This document shows positions 16,238 to 24,838 of a stretch of 64,000 nucleotides of DNA, in pieces; positions within the stretch are counted from its first letter, which is position 1; each line of letters starts with the position of its first letter. Location: the NCBI RefSeq assembly GCF_900116895.1, contig NZ_FPCF01000004.1, forward strand, positions 1 to 64,000, given 5' to 3'. The notes under the pieces were generated by a model. That model saw nothing but the letters and a program-made list of their open reading frames with translations. It had not been told where the DNA came from and did not search any database. Origin of the DNA: Pseudidiomarina donghaiensis. GTDB lineage: Bacteria; Pseudomonadota; Gammaproteobacteria; Enterobacterales; Alteromonadaceae. The translations under genes and the position numbers were made by a program.

Positions 16238-17839
16238 TTAAAGCGTGTTGATATTTTCGATATAGAATTGAGCTTGAGCACGCAGTGAATTCTTATCAGA
16301 CTCAGAACGCTGTTCCCATTGTTTAGTCATCAGTGCCATACGTGGGTTGGTTTTTAGTTTGTCAAAATGCTGATCAATAAAGTTCCAGTATAGGCTATTA
16401 AACGGGCAGGCATGCTCACCTACTTTTTTGTCCACTTGATATGCGCAAGACGTGCAGTAATTTGACATTTTATTTATGTAGCTTCCGCTTGAAATATAGG
16501 GCTTGGTTGCCAAAATTCCACCATCAGCAAATTGGCTCATGCCACGCGTGTTTGGCAGCTCTACCCATTCAATAGCATCGATATATATACCTAAATACCA
16601 GCCATCGACAACCGTGGGATTGACGCCCAATAGCAAGGCGAAATTTCCAGTAACCATGAGCCGCTGAATATGATGAGCATAAGCAAAATCTAACGACTGT
16701 TGAATGGCGTGTGAAAGGCACGCCATTCGCGTCGCACCGGTCCAAAAAAAATCCGGTAGGGCATTGCTGTGATTGAAAAAATTCAATTCGGCATAAGCTG
16801 GCATTTGCTGCCAATAAATAGCGCGAATGAACTCACGCCAGCCAATAATTTGCCGAATAAAACCTTCAATTTGCGCTAAGTCTACATCCTCTTGATGTTT
16901 CTGCCAGTAGGTTAAGGCGCGCTCAACAACCTCCCGTGGAGACAACATTTTTGTGTTCAACGCAAATGAGATTCGCGCATGGTAAAGCGCCCAATAGTCG
17001 GTGTGCATGGCATCTTGAAAGCGTCCAAAATTTGGCAATAAATAGCGGACAAAGTGATCAAGTAATTGCCTTGATTCCTTACGGTTAATTGGCCACAGAT
17101 AGTTCTTTGAGTCAATTGTACCAATGGTTTTTATGTTTTGAAGTTCAAGCATAGCAACCAGTTTGCTCACGTCGTGACTAAAACAAAGCGGCGCGGGCGG
17201 CGTCTGTCCTTTGGGTAATTTATTGCGGTTAGCTTTGTCATAATTCCACTTACCGCCAAGCGGTTTGCCGTCGTTCATGAGATAACCCGTCGATTTGCGC
17301 ATTCGGCGGTAAAAGCTCTCCATAACCACCTGTTTTTTCGGCCCAAACCAATCATCTAATACGCTTCGCTGGCAGAGAAAATGTTCGGTATCAAACCAGT
17401 CGACCGGAATGGATTGTTCAGCAGCAAAATCCTGTAAATATTTATCGAGCCGATATTCGTCTGGCTGCTGTATAGAGAACCCTTCAAGCTGCGGCATGAC
17501 TGTTGCGAGTGCGGTTAAATTACTGGCGATGTTTTGTTGGTTGTGATCGGCATCTAGCGTGAAATAAAACACCTGATGACCAGCACTCGACAAGGCCTGA
17601 GCAAATTGACGCATGGCCGCAAAAAAACCGACTACCTTTTGAATATGGTGGGTAACGTAGTTAGTTTCTTGCTTAATTTCCATCAGCACAAATAGGCGTT
17701 TTGCATTCACGGTTTTGAACCAACTATGGCTGGCATTGAGTTGATCACCAAGTATTAATGCAACCTCTGAAATTGGTAGAGTAGCCAGTGCCGAAAGGTC
17801 AGTGTGGCAGCCCGAAATATCGCCTAATGGTGTTGTCAT
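16238..17839 (-). CDS. iron-sulfur photolyase/cryptochrome, prokaryotic (6-4) type
   Basis: A 533-residue flavoprotein of the FeS-BCP class, whose studied members (Agrobacterium PhrB) repair (6-4) photoproducts using light, FAD, a lumazine antenna and a [4Fe-4S] cluster. Four cysteines at 374, 462, 465 and 478 have spacings of 88, 3 and 13, the same as the cluster ligands of Agrobacterium PhrB (350, 438, 441, 454, from memory). The N-terminal ILGDQLN motif begins the antenna domain. Start ATG 17839 is the family-typical one. The lipocalin follows at once. A divergent glycosyltransferase gene lies upstream with a 121-nt gap. Confidence 0.92.
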   Translation of the reverse strand: MTTPLGDISGCHTDLSALATLPISEVALILGDQLNASHSWFKTVNAKRLFVLMEIKQETNYVTHHIQKVVGFFAAMRQFAQALSSAGHQVFYFTLDADHNQQNIASNLTALATVMPQLEGFSIQQPDEYRLDKYLQDFAAEQSIPVDWFDTEHFLCQRSVLDDWFGPKKQVVMESFYRRMRKSTGYLMNDGKPLGGKWNYDKANRNKLPKGQTPPAPLCFSHDVSKLVAMLELQNIKTIGTIDSKNYLWPINRKESRQLLDHFVRYLLPNFGRFQDAMHTDYWALYHARISFALNTKMLSPREVVERALTYWQKHQEDVDLAQIEGFIRQIIGWREFIRAIYWQQMPAYAELNFFNHSNALPDFFWTGATRMACLSHAIQQSLDFAYAHHIQRLMVTGNFALLLGVNPTVVDGWYLGIYIDAIEWVELPNTRGMSQFADGGILATKPYISSGSYINKMSNYCTSCAYQVDKKVGEHACPFNSLYWNFIDQHFDKLKTNPRMALMTKQWEQRSESDKNSLRAQAQFYIENINTL

Positions 17840-17960
17840 GAGTTAAGATTTGGCTAAGTTGTTTGCTATATTAGCTAATTACGCGTTTTCACGTGGCGAG
17901 ATCACTGAAAATTTGGCATTATGCAGCGTTAGATAGACAAACCTTCTAGGCAGGATACAC

Positions 17961-18701
17961 ATGCAACCAGTAAATATTATTTGTATAAAATGGGGCAAGA
18001 AATACGGCTCTGACTATGTGAACACTTTATATTCAATGGTAAGCCGTAACATTTCAATTCCTTACCGCTTTGTGTGTTTTACAGATGACGCCGAAGGTAT
18101 TCGCGATGAAGTTGAAGTAAAGCCAATTCCTGAAATTGGTTTTGAAGACTTTGATCAACGCAAGCCGTGGACCTTTGCGCATGGTTGGTTGAAGTTAACC
18201 TGTTTTGCGGAGCCGTTGTATGATTTGCAAGGGCAAACGCTATTTCTTGATCTCGACATTGTTATTGTGGGTAGTTTGGACGAGTTCTTTGAGCCTGAAG
18301 GCGACTTCTTAGTTATTAAAGAATGGGACAAGTCAGATGCGACAGGAAATACATCGGTATTTCGCTTCAACATTGGCGCCCATGTCGATGCACTTGAGCA
18401 TCTCAAAGCTGACCCGGTGGGTTCGCGCAAAGATGTGCGCAACGAACAAGAATTTATTACCCAATTTGTTGCGCGCCAAGGCAAGTTAAAATATTGGCCA
18501 GCACAGTGGTGTCGTAGTTTCAAACGCCATTGTTTACGCCCATTCCCGCTAAGCTTCTTCCAACAGCCGCGTATACCACAAGGCGCAAAAGTGATTATTT
18601 TCCACGGGCGACCACATCCTGACGATGCGATGGCCGGACGCAGTGGTAAATGGTATCGCAAAGTGTTGCCAACCACTTGGATTAAAGAGTACTGGCGCTA
18701 A
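17961..18701 (+). CDS. putative glycosyltransferase, envelope polysaccharide related
   Basis: A 246-residue protein with a nucleotide-sugar transferase look: N-terminal Rossmann-like start (NIICIKWGKKYG), and a metal-binding DxD motif inside FLDLDIVIVGSLDEF (96-110). It resembles hypothetical glycosyltransferases found beside LPS core genes, but I cannot assign donor, acceptor or linkage. There is no signal peptide or membrane segment, so it should act at the cytoplasmic face. It ends 6 nt before waaA-kdkA, suggesting one operon and a role in modifying the Kdo or inner core region. CAGGA precedes the ATG. Confidence 0.85.
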   Translation: MQPVNIICIKWGKKYGSDYVNTLYSMVSRNISIPYRFVCFTDDAEGIRDEVEVKPIPEIGFEDFDQRKPWTFAHGWLKLTCFAEPLYDLQGQTLFLDLDIVIVGSLDEFFEPEGDFLVIKEWDKSDATGNTSVFRFNIGAHVDALEHLKADPVGSRKDVRNEQEFITQFVARQGKLKYWPAQWCRSFKRHCLRPFPLSFFQQPRIPQGAKVIIFHGRPHPDDAMAGRSGKWYRKVLPTTWIKEYWR

Positions 18702-18707
18702 GTTGTT

Positions 18708-20729
18708 ATGACCTTTTGGTACCGACTGCTTATTCGCCTTGCTACGCCATTAGTGTTTGTTTATCTGTGGCTACGTGGGGCGAAAGCGCCTGCTTACCGT
18801 CAGCGGTGGGCGGAGCGCTTAGCGAAGCAGACAGTTCCTGCCCAAGCGCGCGATGGTATTATCATTCACTGCGTTTCGGTGGGTGAAACGGTGGCGGCGC
18901 GAGGCTTAATTGAAGCTGTATTAGCTGCTTACCCGCACCTTCCTGTTACCCTTACTTCAATGACGCCTACGGCCTATGACCTAGCACAAAAATTATTTGG
19001 TGAACGGGTTTTTCACTCTTATTTGCCTATCGATACCCCGAGGGCCATGAGGCGATTTTTTGATAAATTTAGCCCGCGTTTAATCATCATTTTAGAAACT
19101 GAGTTGTGGCCATGTATGTTGGCGCAGGCAACCTTGCGGCAGACACCTGTAATGGTTGTGAACGCGCGAATGTCCGAACGCTCTGCAAAAGGCTACAAAA
19201 AATACGCGTGGTTGGTTGGGCCAATTTGGCAGCAGGTTAGCTTTATTGCCGCGCAAACTCAGGCTAGTGCAGAAAACTTCAAGCAACTCGGTGTTGCACA
19301 ACAACAGCTCGCTGTTCGGGGTAACTTGAAACATGATATTCAAGTGCCGTTATCGACATTTGAACAAGCCGCGCACTGGCGTGAAAAACTGCAGCGTCCG
19401 ATACTGTTGGCCGCTAGCACACATCAAGGCGAAGACGAACAAGTTCTGGCAGCGTTTAAACAGATTTTGAGCGCCTACCCAACCGCGCTTCTCATGATTG
19501 TACCGCGCCACCCAGAGCGCTTTGACAGCGTTGCTCAACTTATCGAGCAGCAACAGCTATGTTATACGCGGCGCAGCTTCAATGAGGCGGTATTAGCCAA
19601 ACATCAGGTTTTTCTGGCCGATACTATGGGCGAATTAATGCTGTGGTATGCGCTTGCTGACATTGCCTTTGTGGGCGGTAGTTTGATTGAGCGCGGTGGG
19701 CACAATCCGTTAGAGCCCATTGCCACGAAAACGCCCGTTGTTTCAGGCCCGTATATATTTAATTTTGAATCACTTTTTGCAAGACTTGAGCAGTGCCAAG
19801 GGGTGCGATTTGCCAACAATGCACAGCAATTGGCAGACGTTTGGGGGCAACTTTTGGCGCAGCCCGAATTAGCCACAGAGCTTGCAACCAAGGCCGAGCA
19901 AGAGTTTAAAAATGACCAAGGCGCCACCGCTGCCATGTTAGCAGATATTTTAACCGTGTTGGCTGCCCCAGATAACAGTGCGCAAAGGACAATGTTCATG
20001 ATGAAAACCGAGAACCCAGATAAAAACACCACTATTTGGTTCGATCCAGACGTATTAGCTGAATGTTCTAGCAGCTACTTCGAGGCTGATTATTGGCACC
20101 AGCAGAACAAAGTGAAGGGGTCTGCGACAGGGCGTAGTACGGCTTTTTTTGTTGACGCAGGTGAGCATGGGTTGTTATTGCGCCATTACTATCGTGGTGG
20201 TTTAGTCGGTAAATTTAATAAAGATCGCTTTAAGCGTGAAGCTATACCTCAAAGCCGTGCTATGGCAGAGTTTTCGTTGTTACTAAAACTACGCGAACTC
20301 GAGTTACCGGTGCCGCGGCCTGTTGCTGCTCGACACGTAAAAGCGCCGTTGTGGGGCTATCGCGCCGATATTTTGGTTGAAGTAATACCCAATGCGCAAG
20401 ATACCTTCAAAGTACTGCTGCAGCGCCAGTTAGACGAACAAGAATGGCAACTTATTGGCAAAACAATTCGCCAGTTACACGATGCCGGTGTTTATCATTC
20501 CGACCTAAACTGTCACAACATTATGCTTGATGCAGATGGTGCGGCATGGATTGTGGACTTCGATAAATGTGGATTCAAGCAGGCAGGGGAATGGCGCGAG
20601 GCAAACTTGGAACGTTTACTGCGCTCATTAAACAAAGAACTGAATAAAGCGAAAGAAGCCAACCGCGATTTTCATTTTGATGAAACACGCGATTGGCCTT
20701 TACTAGAGCGCGGATACCGCGCTAACTAA
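18708..20729 (+). CDS. waaA: Kdo transferase fused to Kdo kinase (WaaA-KdkA)
   Basis: One uninterrupted 673-residue frame holds two enzymes. Residues 1 to about 420 are WaaA, the membrane-bound CMP-Kdo:lipid IV-A transferase: hydrophobic N-terminal anchor, catalytic SVGE (57-60), FHSYLPIDTPRA, GGSLIERGGHNPLEP. Residues about 431-673 are KdkA, the Kdo 4-kinase: HSDLNCHNIML near 597 is the kinase catalytic loop and WIVDFDKCGF near 617 the metal-binding part. In most bacteria these are two genes. Kdo kinase normally accompanies WaaA that adds a single Kdo (as in Haemophilus), so this core probably has one phosphorylated Kdo; that is inference. Internal start codons with a ribosome binding site at the junction could also yield free KdkA. 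Confidence 0.9.
   Translation: MTFWYRLLIRLATPLVFVYLWLRGAKAPAYRQRWAERLAKQTVPAQARDGIIIHCVSVGETVAARGLIEAVLAAYPHLPVTLTSMTPTAYDLAQKLFGERVFHSYLPIDTPRAMRRFFDKFSPRLIIILETELWPCMLAQATLRQTPVMVVNARMSERSAKGYKKYAWLVGPIWQQVSFIAAQTQASAENFKQLGVAQQQLAVRGNLKHDIQVPLSTFEQAAHWREKLQRPILLAASTHQGEDEQVLAAFKQILSAYPTALLMIVPRHPERFDSVAQLIEQQQLCYTRRSFNEAVLAKHQVFLADTMGELMLWYALADIAFVGGSLIERGGHNPLEPIATKTPVVSGPYIFNFESLFARLEQCQGVRFANNAQQLADVWGQLLAQPELATELATKAEQEFKNDQGATAAMLADILTVLAAPDNSAQRTMFMMKTENPDKNTTIWFDPDVLAECSSSYFEADYWHQQNKVKGSATGRSTAFFVDAGEHGLLLRHYYRGGLVGKFNKDRFKREAIPQSRAMAEFSLLLKLRELELPVPRPVAARHVKAPLWGYRADILVEVIPNAQDTFKVLLQRQLDEQEWQLIGKTIRQLHDAGVYHSDLNCHNIMLDADGAAWIVDFDKCGFKQAGEWREANLERLLRSLNKELNKAKEANRDFHFDETRDWPLLERGYRAN
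19984..20003 (+). promoter_or_regulatory. kdkA: internal ribosome binding site and in-frame starts at the WaaA-KdkA junction
   Basis: AAAGGA at 19984-19989 is followed 8 nt later by ATG at 19998, with another ATG at 20001 and one at 19992, all in the same frame as the long gene. Initiation at 19998 would make a free 243-residue protein, the usual size of KdkA. This suggests either a recent loss of the waaA stop codon or dual products. Confidence 0.5.
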
Positions 20730-20735
20730 ATATTA

Positions 20736-21989
20736 CTACTCGCGAATTTGGCCCGTGCCAGTAACGACAAATTTCTCGGTCGTTAGTGCTTGCAAGCCCA
20801 TTGGGCCATACGCGTGTAGCTTACTGGTTGAGATGCCAATTTCAGCACCTAAGCCCAGTTGTCCACCATCACTGAAGCGTGATGAGGCATTCGCCATGGT
20901 CACGGCTGAGTCGACTTCACGAATGAATCGCTCTGCGGCGTCTTTATTTTCGGTAACGATAACCTCGGTATGGCCACTACCAAACTGATGAATGTGATCA
21001 AGCGCTTGGTCAAAATCAGCGACGGTACGCACGGCAATTTCAAGAGCCAGGTACTCTTCACCAAAATCATCGTCAGCAATCACGTCGGCATTGTCGAAGT
21101 AGCCAGCTGACTTGGCATCACTGTGAATAACCACATTTTTCTCAGCCAGCGCCTTCGCTACTTTTGGTAAAAACGTTGACGCGATGTCTTGATGCACCAG
21201 TAAACCTTCAAGTGCGTTACAAACACCAGTACGTTGGGTTTTGCCATTGAGCAAAATATTCAACGCTTTGTCTAAATCAGCGTCTTTGTCGACATACAAA
21301 TGGCACACGCCTTTGTAGTGCTGAATGACAGGAATTTTGCTGTTATCGCTGACGAAGTGAATCAAACCTTCGCCGCCACGAGGAATCACCAAGTCAATGT
21401 ACTTGTCTTGTTTGAGTAACTCATTCATGAGTTCGCGGTCGGGAGAAGGAACCACGGTGATGACATCTTCAGGTAAATCACTGTCACGCAGCGCCTGGTG
21501 CAACGCTTTAGCAATCGCTTTGCTGGTTTCTATAGCCTCGCGGCCACAACGCAAAATAACGGCGTTACCAGATTTGAAACATAAGGCACCAGCGTCTGCT
21601 GTTACATTTGGACGCGCCTCGTAAATCATGCAAATAACCCCTAGCGGAATTCGCATTTTATCAACTTGAATACCGTTCGGACGCGTTTCAAAGGCTTTGC
21701 GCTCACCCACTGGGTCAGCTAGCTTAATGATTTCTTCAATAGCGCTCGCCATGCCTTCAACACGCTCAGCATTAAGCTGCAAACGATCTAACATGGCATC
21801 AGACAGGCCTTTTTCGCGCCCAGCAACCATGTCTTGTTCGTTAACCTTCAGAATGTCGTCTTGTGCTGCGCGAATGGCATCGGCCATGCGCTGCAATACT
21901 TGATTCTTTTTCGCTTCTGATAATGTTGCGACTGCGCGTGCAGCAACGGCTGCACGTTTTGAAATTTGTTCTGCTAACTGGGTACTCAT
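20736..21989 (-). CDS. proA: gamma-glutamyl phosphate reductase
   Basis: ProA reduces glutamyl-5-phosphate to glutamate semialdehyde with NADPH, the second step of proline synthesis. It has 417 residues as in E. coli. The active cysteine is in QRTGVCNALEG (C257), and PLGVICMIYEARPNV (115-129) and CFKSGNAVILRCG are family hallmarks. The start overlaps proB by 4 nt. Its 3' end faces waaA-kdkA with only 6 nt between the stop codons and no clear terminator. Confidence 0.97.
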   Translation of the reverse strand: MSTQLAEQISKRAAVAARAVATLSEAKKNQVLQRMADAIRAAQDDILKVNEQDMVAGREKGLSDAMLDRLQLNAERVEGMASAIEEIIKLADPVGERKAFETRPNGIQVDKMRIPLGVICMIYEARPNVTADAGALCFKSGNAVILRCGREAIETSKAIAKALHQALRDSDLPEDVITVVPSPDRELMNELLKQDKYIDLVIPRGGEGLIHFVSDNSKIPVIQHYKGVCHLYVDKDADLDKALNILLNGKTQRTGVCNALEGLLVHQDIASTFLPKVAKALAEKNVVIHSDAKSAGYFDNADVIADDDFGEEYLALEIAVRTVADFDQALDHIHQFGSGHTEVIVTENKDAAERFIREVDSAVTMANASSRFSDGGQLGLGAEIGISTSKLHAYGPMGLQALTTEKFVVTGTGQIRE

Positions 21990-23098
21990 TCGTCCTCCAG
22001 AATCATTAAATCGTTACTTTCGATGACTTCCGTAATTGGGCTGTAACCGTACGCTTCTGCGATATCGCTTACTTCTTGGCCCTTTATGTGCATCAATTCA
22101 TGCGAACTGTACTGACAAATACCTTTGCCAATCGCTTCGGCATTGCTGCCACTGCGAATCACCACGGCGTCACCGCGATTAAAGTCACCTTGAATATCAA
22201 CAATACCGCTGGTGGTTAAGGCTTCACCTTTGCCTAGCGCGTCAGCTGCAAGGTCATCAATAACTAGCTCGCCTTGAGCAATAAGCGTGTGGCGTAACCA
22301 ATGCTTTTTATTGCTCATGGGGTCTTGTTGGCGCTTAAAGAGTGTGCCGGGGTTGTTGCCACGGAGCATATGCTCAAACGTTGCACCTTTGCGACCATTG
22401 ACGATGTATGTGTCAATACCATGCGATGTTGCTTTTTCTGCGGCTTCAATTTTTGTACGCATACCGCCGGTTGCGATTTTATTCGTGGTGCCGCCAGCCA
22501 AGGCGAAAATTTCTTCAGTGATTTCGTCAACTTGAGAAATTTTCTTTGCGTCCGGTTTGACTCGCGGGTCGGCATCAAACAAACCATCGATGTCTGAACA
22601 GATAATCAACGCATCGGCATCCACTAGGGTTGCGACCATAGCGGCTAGATTGTCATTGTCACCCACTTTCATTTCATCTGTTGCTAATGCGTCGTTTTCG
22701 TTAACCACAGGTAATACATCGTGTTCTAACAATGTTTTTAACGTGTTACGAACGCTCACGTAACGCGCGCGATCACGCAAATCACCATGGGTCATCAACA
22801 CTTGAGCACATGAGAAGTCAAAGAACCGTGACCAATTAGCCATCATGTCGTTTTGTCCCACGGCAGCCATCGCTTTTTTGACGGTGACGGGAATGGTCTC
22901 ACCTTCGTAAGTAATATGCTTACGACCTGCAGCGGCGCTGCCTGATGAAACTAAGACGATTTCTTGACCGCGTTCGCGACATTCAATAATAAAACGTGCG
23001 ATCGCTAATAAATATTTACTGCTCGTTCCTGTATCGTCTGGCGCAATCAACGCACTGCCTACTTTTAGTACAGCACGCTGCCAGGAAGGCATCTCCAT
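21986..23098 (-). CDS. proB: glutamate 5-kinase
   Basis: ProB phosphorylates glutamate and is the feedback-inhibited first enzyme of proline synthesis. The 370 residues comprise an amino-acid kinase domain (VLKVGSALI near 11-19, LVSSGSAAAGRKH, NENDALATDEM, ICSDIDGL, GTGGM-like ATGGMRTKI) and a C-terminal PUA domain (about 275-360). The start follows GGGAG. It is the first gene of the proBA operon, with its promoter in the 155 nt before the yggX terminator. Confidence 0.97.
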   Translation of the reverse strand: MEMPSWQRAVLKVGSALIAPDDTGTSSKYLLAIARFIIECRERGQEIVLVSSGSAAAGRKHITYEGETIPVTVKKAMAAVGQNDMMANWSRFFDFSCAQVLMTHGDLRDRARYVSVRNTLKTLLEHDVLPVVNENDALATDEMKVGDNDNLAAMVATLVDADALIICSDIDGLFDADPRVKPDAKKISQVDEITEEIFALAGGTTNKIATGGMRTKIEAAEKATSHGIDTYIVNGRKGATFEHMLRGNNPGTLFKRQQDPMSNKKHWLRHTLIAQGELVIDDLAADALGKGEALTTSGIVDIQGDFNRGDAVVIRSGSNAEAIGKGICQYSSHELMHIKGQEVSDIAEAYGYSPITEVIESNDLMILEDE

Positions 23099-23253
23099 AA
23101 CTACTCCCTCTTGAAAAATTCATATGTAGTCTAACAAATTTTGGGGTGTTTCTCTAGGTTCACGTGATAATCAGAAGATATGGTGAATATAAACCAGATA
23201 AAAATAACGAATGAAGTGCACTCTTTGCGGAAGTTTTACGGAATAGCAGGCAT

Positions 23254-23277
23254 AAAAAACCCCGCGAGGCGGGGTTT
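23254..23277 (-). terminator. intrinsic terminator after yggX
   Basis: On the minus strand, AACCCCGC and GCGGGGTT form a stem followed by TTTTTT. It lies 10 nt past the yggX stop and separates yggX from proB. Confidence 0.92.
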
Positions 23278-23287
23278 AGGAGGCTCA

Positions 23288-23560
23288 TTACTTACTTGGA
23301 GGGGTGTAACCTTCAATATCGACCTCTTTACCTTCAAAAAGGAAAGCTTTCATTTGCTCTTCAAGAAAGCTTCTTGCATTTGGGTCCATAAGATTTAAGC
23401 GCTTTTCATTAATCAGCATAGTCTGCTTCTTTTGCCACTCCGCCCATGCTTCTTTTGAAATATTATTAAAAATCTTCTCGCCTAATTCGCCAGGGTAGAG
23501 CTGAAAATCTAGGCCTTCAGCTTCTTTCTTAAAATACTCACAATATACGGTACGACTCAT
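23288..23560 (-). CDS. yggX: Fe(2+)-trafficking / oxidative damage protection protein YggX
   Basis: A 90-residue cytoplasmic protein that protects iron-sulfur enzymes from oxidative damage and is linked to iron trafficking in enteric bacteria. Recognised by its conserved start [18 protein letters not shown], with a conserved cysteine at position 7, and by FNNISKEAW and [16 protein letters not shown]. It follows mutY by 77 nt, the same order as in E. coli, and ends at a strong terminator. Confidence 0.96.
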   Translation of the reverse strand: MSRTVYCEYFKKEAEGLDFQLYPGELGEKIFNNISKEAWAEWQKKQTMLINEKRLNLMDPNARSFLEEQMKAFLFEGKEVDIEGYTPPSK

Positions 23561-23637
23561 GATGACCTCATGTCTAGGAGCTTCGAGACCGTCATTTTAA
23601 GGCGCATGAACGCAGCATTGCAAACCCATCGCCATAG

Positions 23638-24687
23638 TTATTTGTCCAACCGTTGTAATTGTGTATCAAGATATTTACGAATTGGCGCGGGTAGTCCCAC
23701 TTGATCAAGATCTTCGACTGCAACACGTTTTAGGGCTGTGTGGTGTAGACGTTCGGCCTTATTTTCTGAACTTGCGTTGTATACCAGCGCGTTGAGTCGG
23801 TAATGCGAAAAAACATGTTTAAAAGAGCCATGCTCGGTGAATTCATGAGAGGCTTGCTTTAACTCAGGAAAGCTCCATAAACGCGGCCAAATACCGTCAC
23901 TTGGGCGCTGCTCAAGTAACACGCCTGCAGCAGTCAACGAATACAAAAAATAGCCTTGCTTGGTCGGTATTTGTTTTTTCTTCTTAGCGGTTGGGAGCGT
24001 GTCCACTCTATGTGTAGCAAAAGCGTTGCAGGTTTTTTGTAGTGGGCACTCTTCACATTTCGGCTGGCGGGGCTTACAAAGGGTAGCCCCCAAATCTAGC
24101 AGGCCTTGAGCATAAGCGCGATTGTTATGGTTCGGGGTATAGCGCTCTGCTAATTGCCAAAGTTTTCTATTTAGCTGTGTCGAGGATAAGTCTCCCTCAA
24201 TACCAAAATAGCGAGCAAATAGACGTTTTACATTACCATCGACAATGGCTGCCGGCTTGTTGAATGCAAATGCGGTAATTGCGCCGGCAGTATAAGGACC
24301 GACGCCGGGCACTTCTCGCAACAATTCTGGCGAGTCTGGAAGCTGGCCATTATATTGCGCAACAACAAACTGCGCCGCGCGATGCAAGTTTCGTGCTCGC
24401 GAGTAATAGCCAAGCCCTTGCCAGGCGTTGAGTACTTGATCTTCTTGAGCACTTGCTAACGTATTGAAATCCGGAAACTTAACAATCCAATTGTGAAAGT
24501 AAGGAATAACGGTACTGACTTGTGTTTGTTGCAACATTAGCTCGCTTACTAACACGTGGTACGGTTGATTGTACTGTTGCCACGGCAAGTCATGACGACC
24601 ATGTTGACGCTGCCAGTTTATCACTCGTTTGGCGAACTCATTTGGCGCGAATGGGATTGGCGAATTTCCAATGTTTTTGTATGTCAT
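23638..24687 (-). CDS. mutY: A/G-specific adenine DNA glycosylase
   Basis: MutY removes adenine mispaired with 8-oxoguanine. The 349-residue protein has SELMLQQTQV with catalytic E49, the helix-hairpin-helix VPGVGPYTAGAI (126-137) ending at catalytic D150 in IVDGNVKR, and four cysteines at 204, 211, 214 and 220 (spacings 7, 3, 6) for the [4Fe-4S] cluster. A C-terminal Nudix-like domain recognises 8-oxoG. It is divergent from ompA over about 150 nt; in E. coli the divergent neighbour is trmB, which here lies beyond ompA. Confidence 0.96.
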   Translation of the reverse strand: MTYKNIGNSPIPFAPNEFAKRVINWQRQHGRHDLPWQQYNQPYHVLVSELMLQQTQVSTVIPYFHNWIVKFPDFNTLASAQEDQVLNAWQGLGYYSRARNLHRAAQFVVAQYNGQLPDSPELLREVPGVGPYTAGAITAFAFNKPAAIVDGNVKRLFARYFGIEGDLSSTQLNRKLWQLAERYTPNHNNRAYAQGLLDLGATLCKPRQPKCEECPLQKTCNAFATHRVDTLPTAKKKKQIPTKQGYFLYSLTAAGVLLEQRPSDGIWPRLWSFPELKQASHEFTEHGSFKHVFSHYRLNALVYNASSENKAERLHHTALKRVAVEDLDQVGLPAPIRKYLDTQLQRLDK

Positions 24688-24838
24688 GACAATTTCGTAA
24701 GTAGGTTGTTAAGAAAAATGAAAATAAACTGTAAAGTCGTATGGATACAGGAAATTTTTAGATATTTGATCTATACTATGTAAAACTTTCAAGCATTACA
24801 CCTTGAATCCGACAATGAGAAAATATAAGGAGCATCTC

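Noticed and set aside
18155-18676. Open frame of 173 codons antisense to the glycosyltransferase gene
   Set aside because: No recognisable motif or ribosome binding site; the plus-strand gene has a DxD motif and operon context.
19604-20032. Minus-strand frame of 142 codons across the WaaA-KdkA junction
   Set aside because: It is antisense to strongly conserved WaaA sequence and has no supporting start signal.
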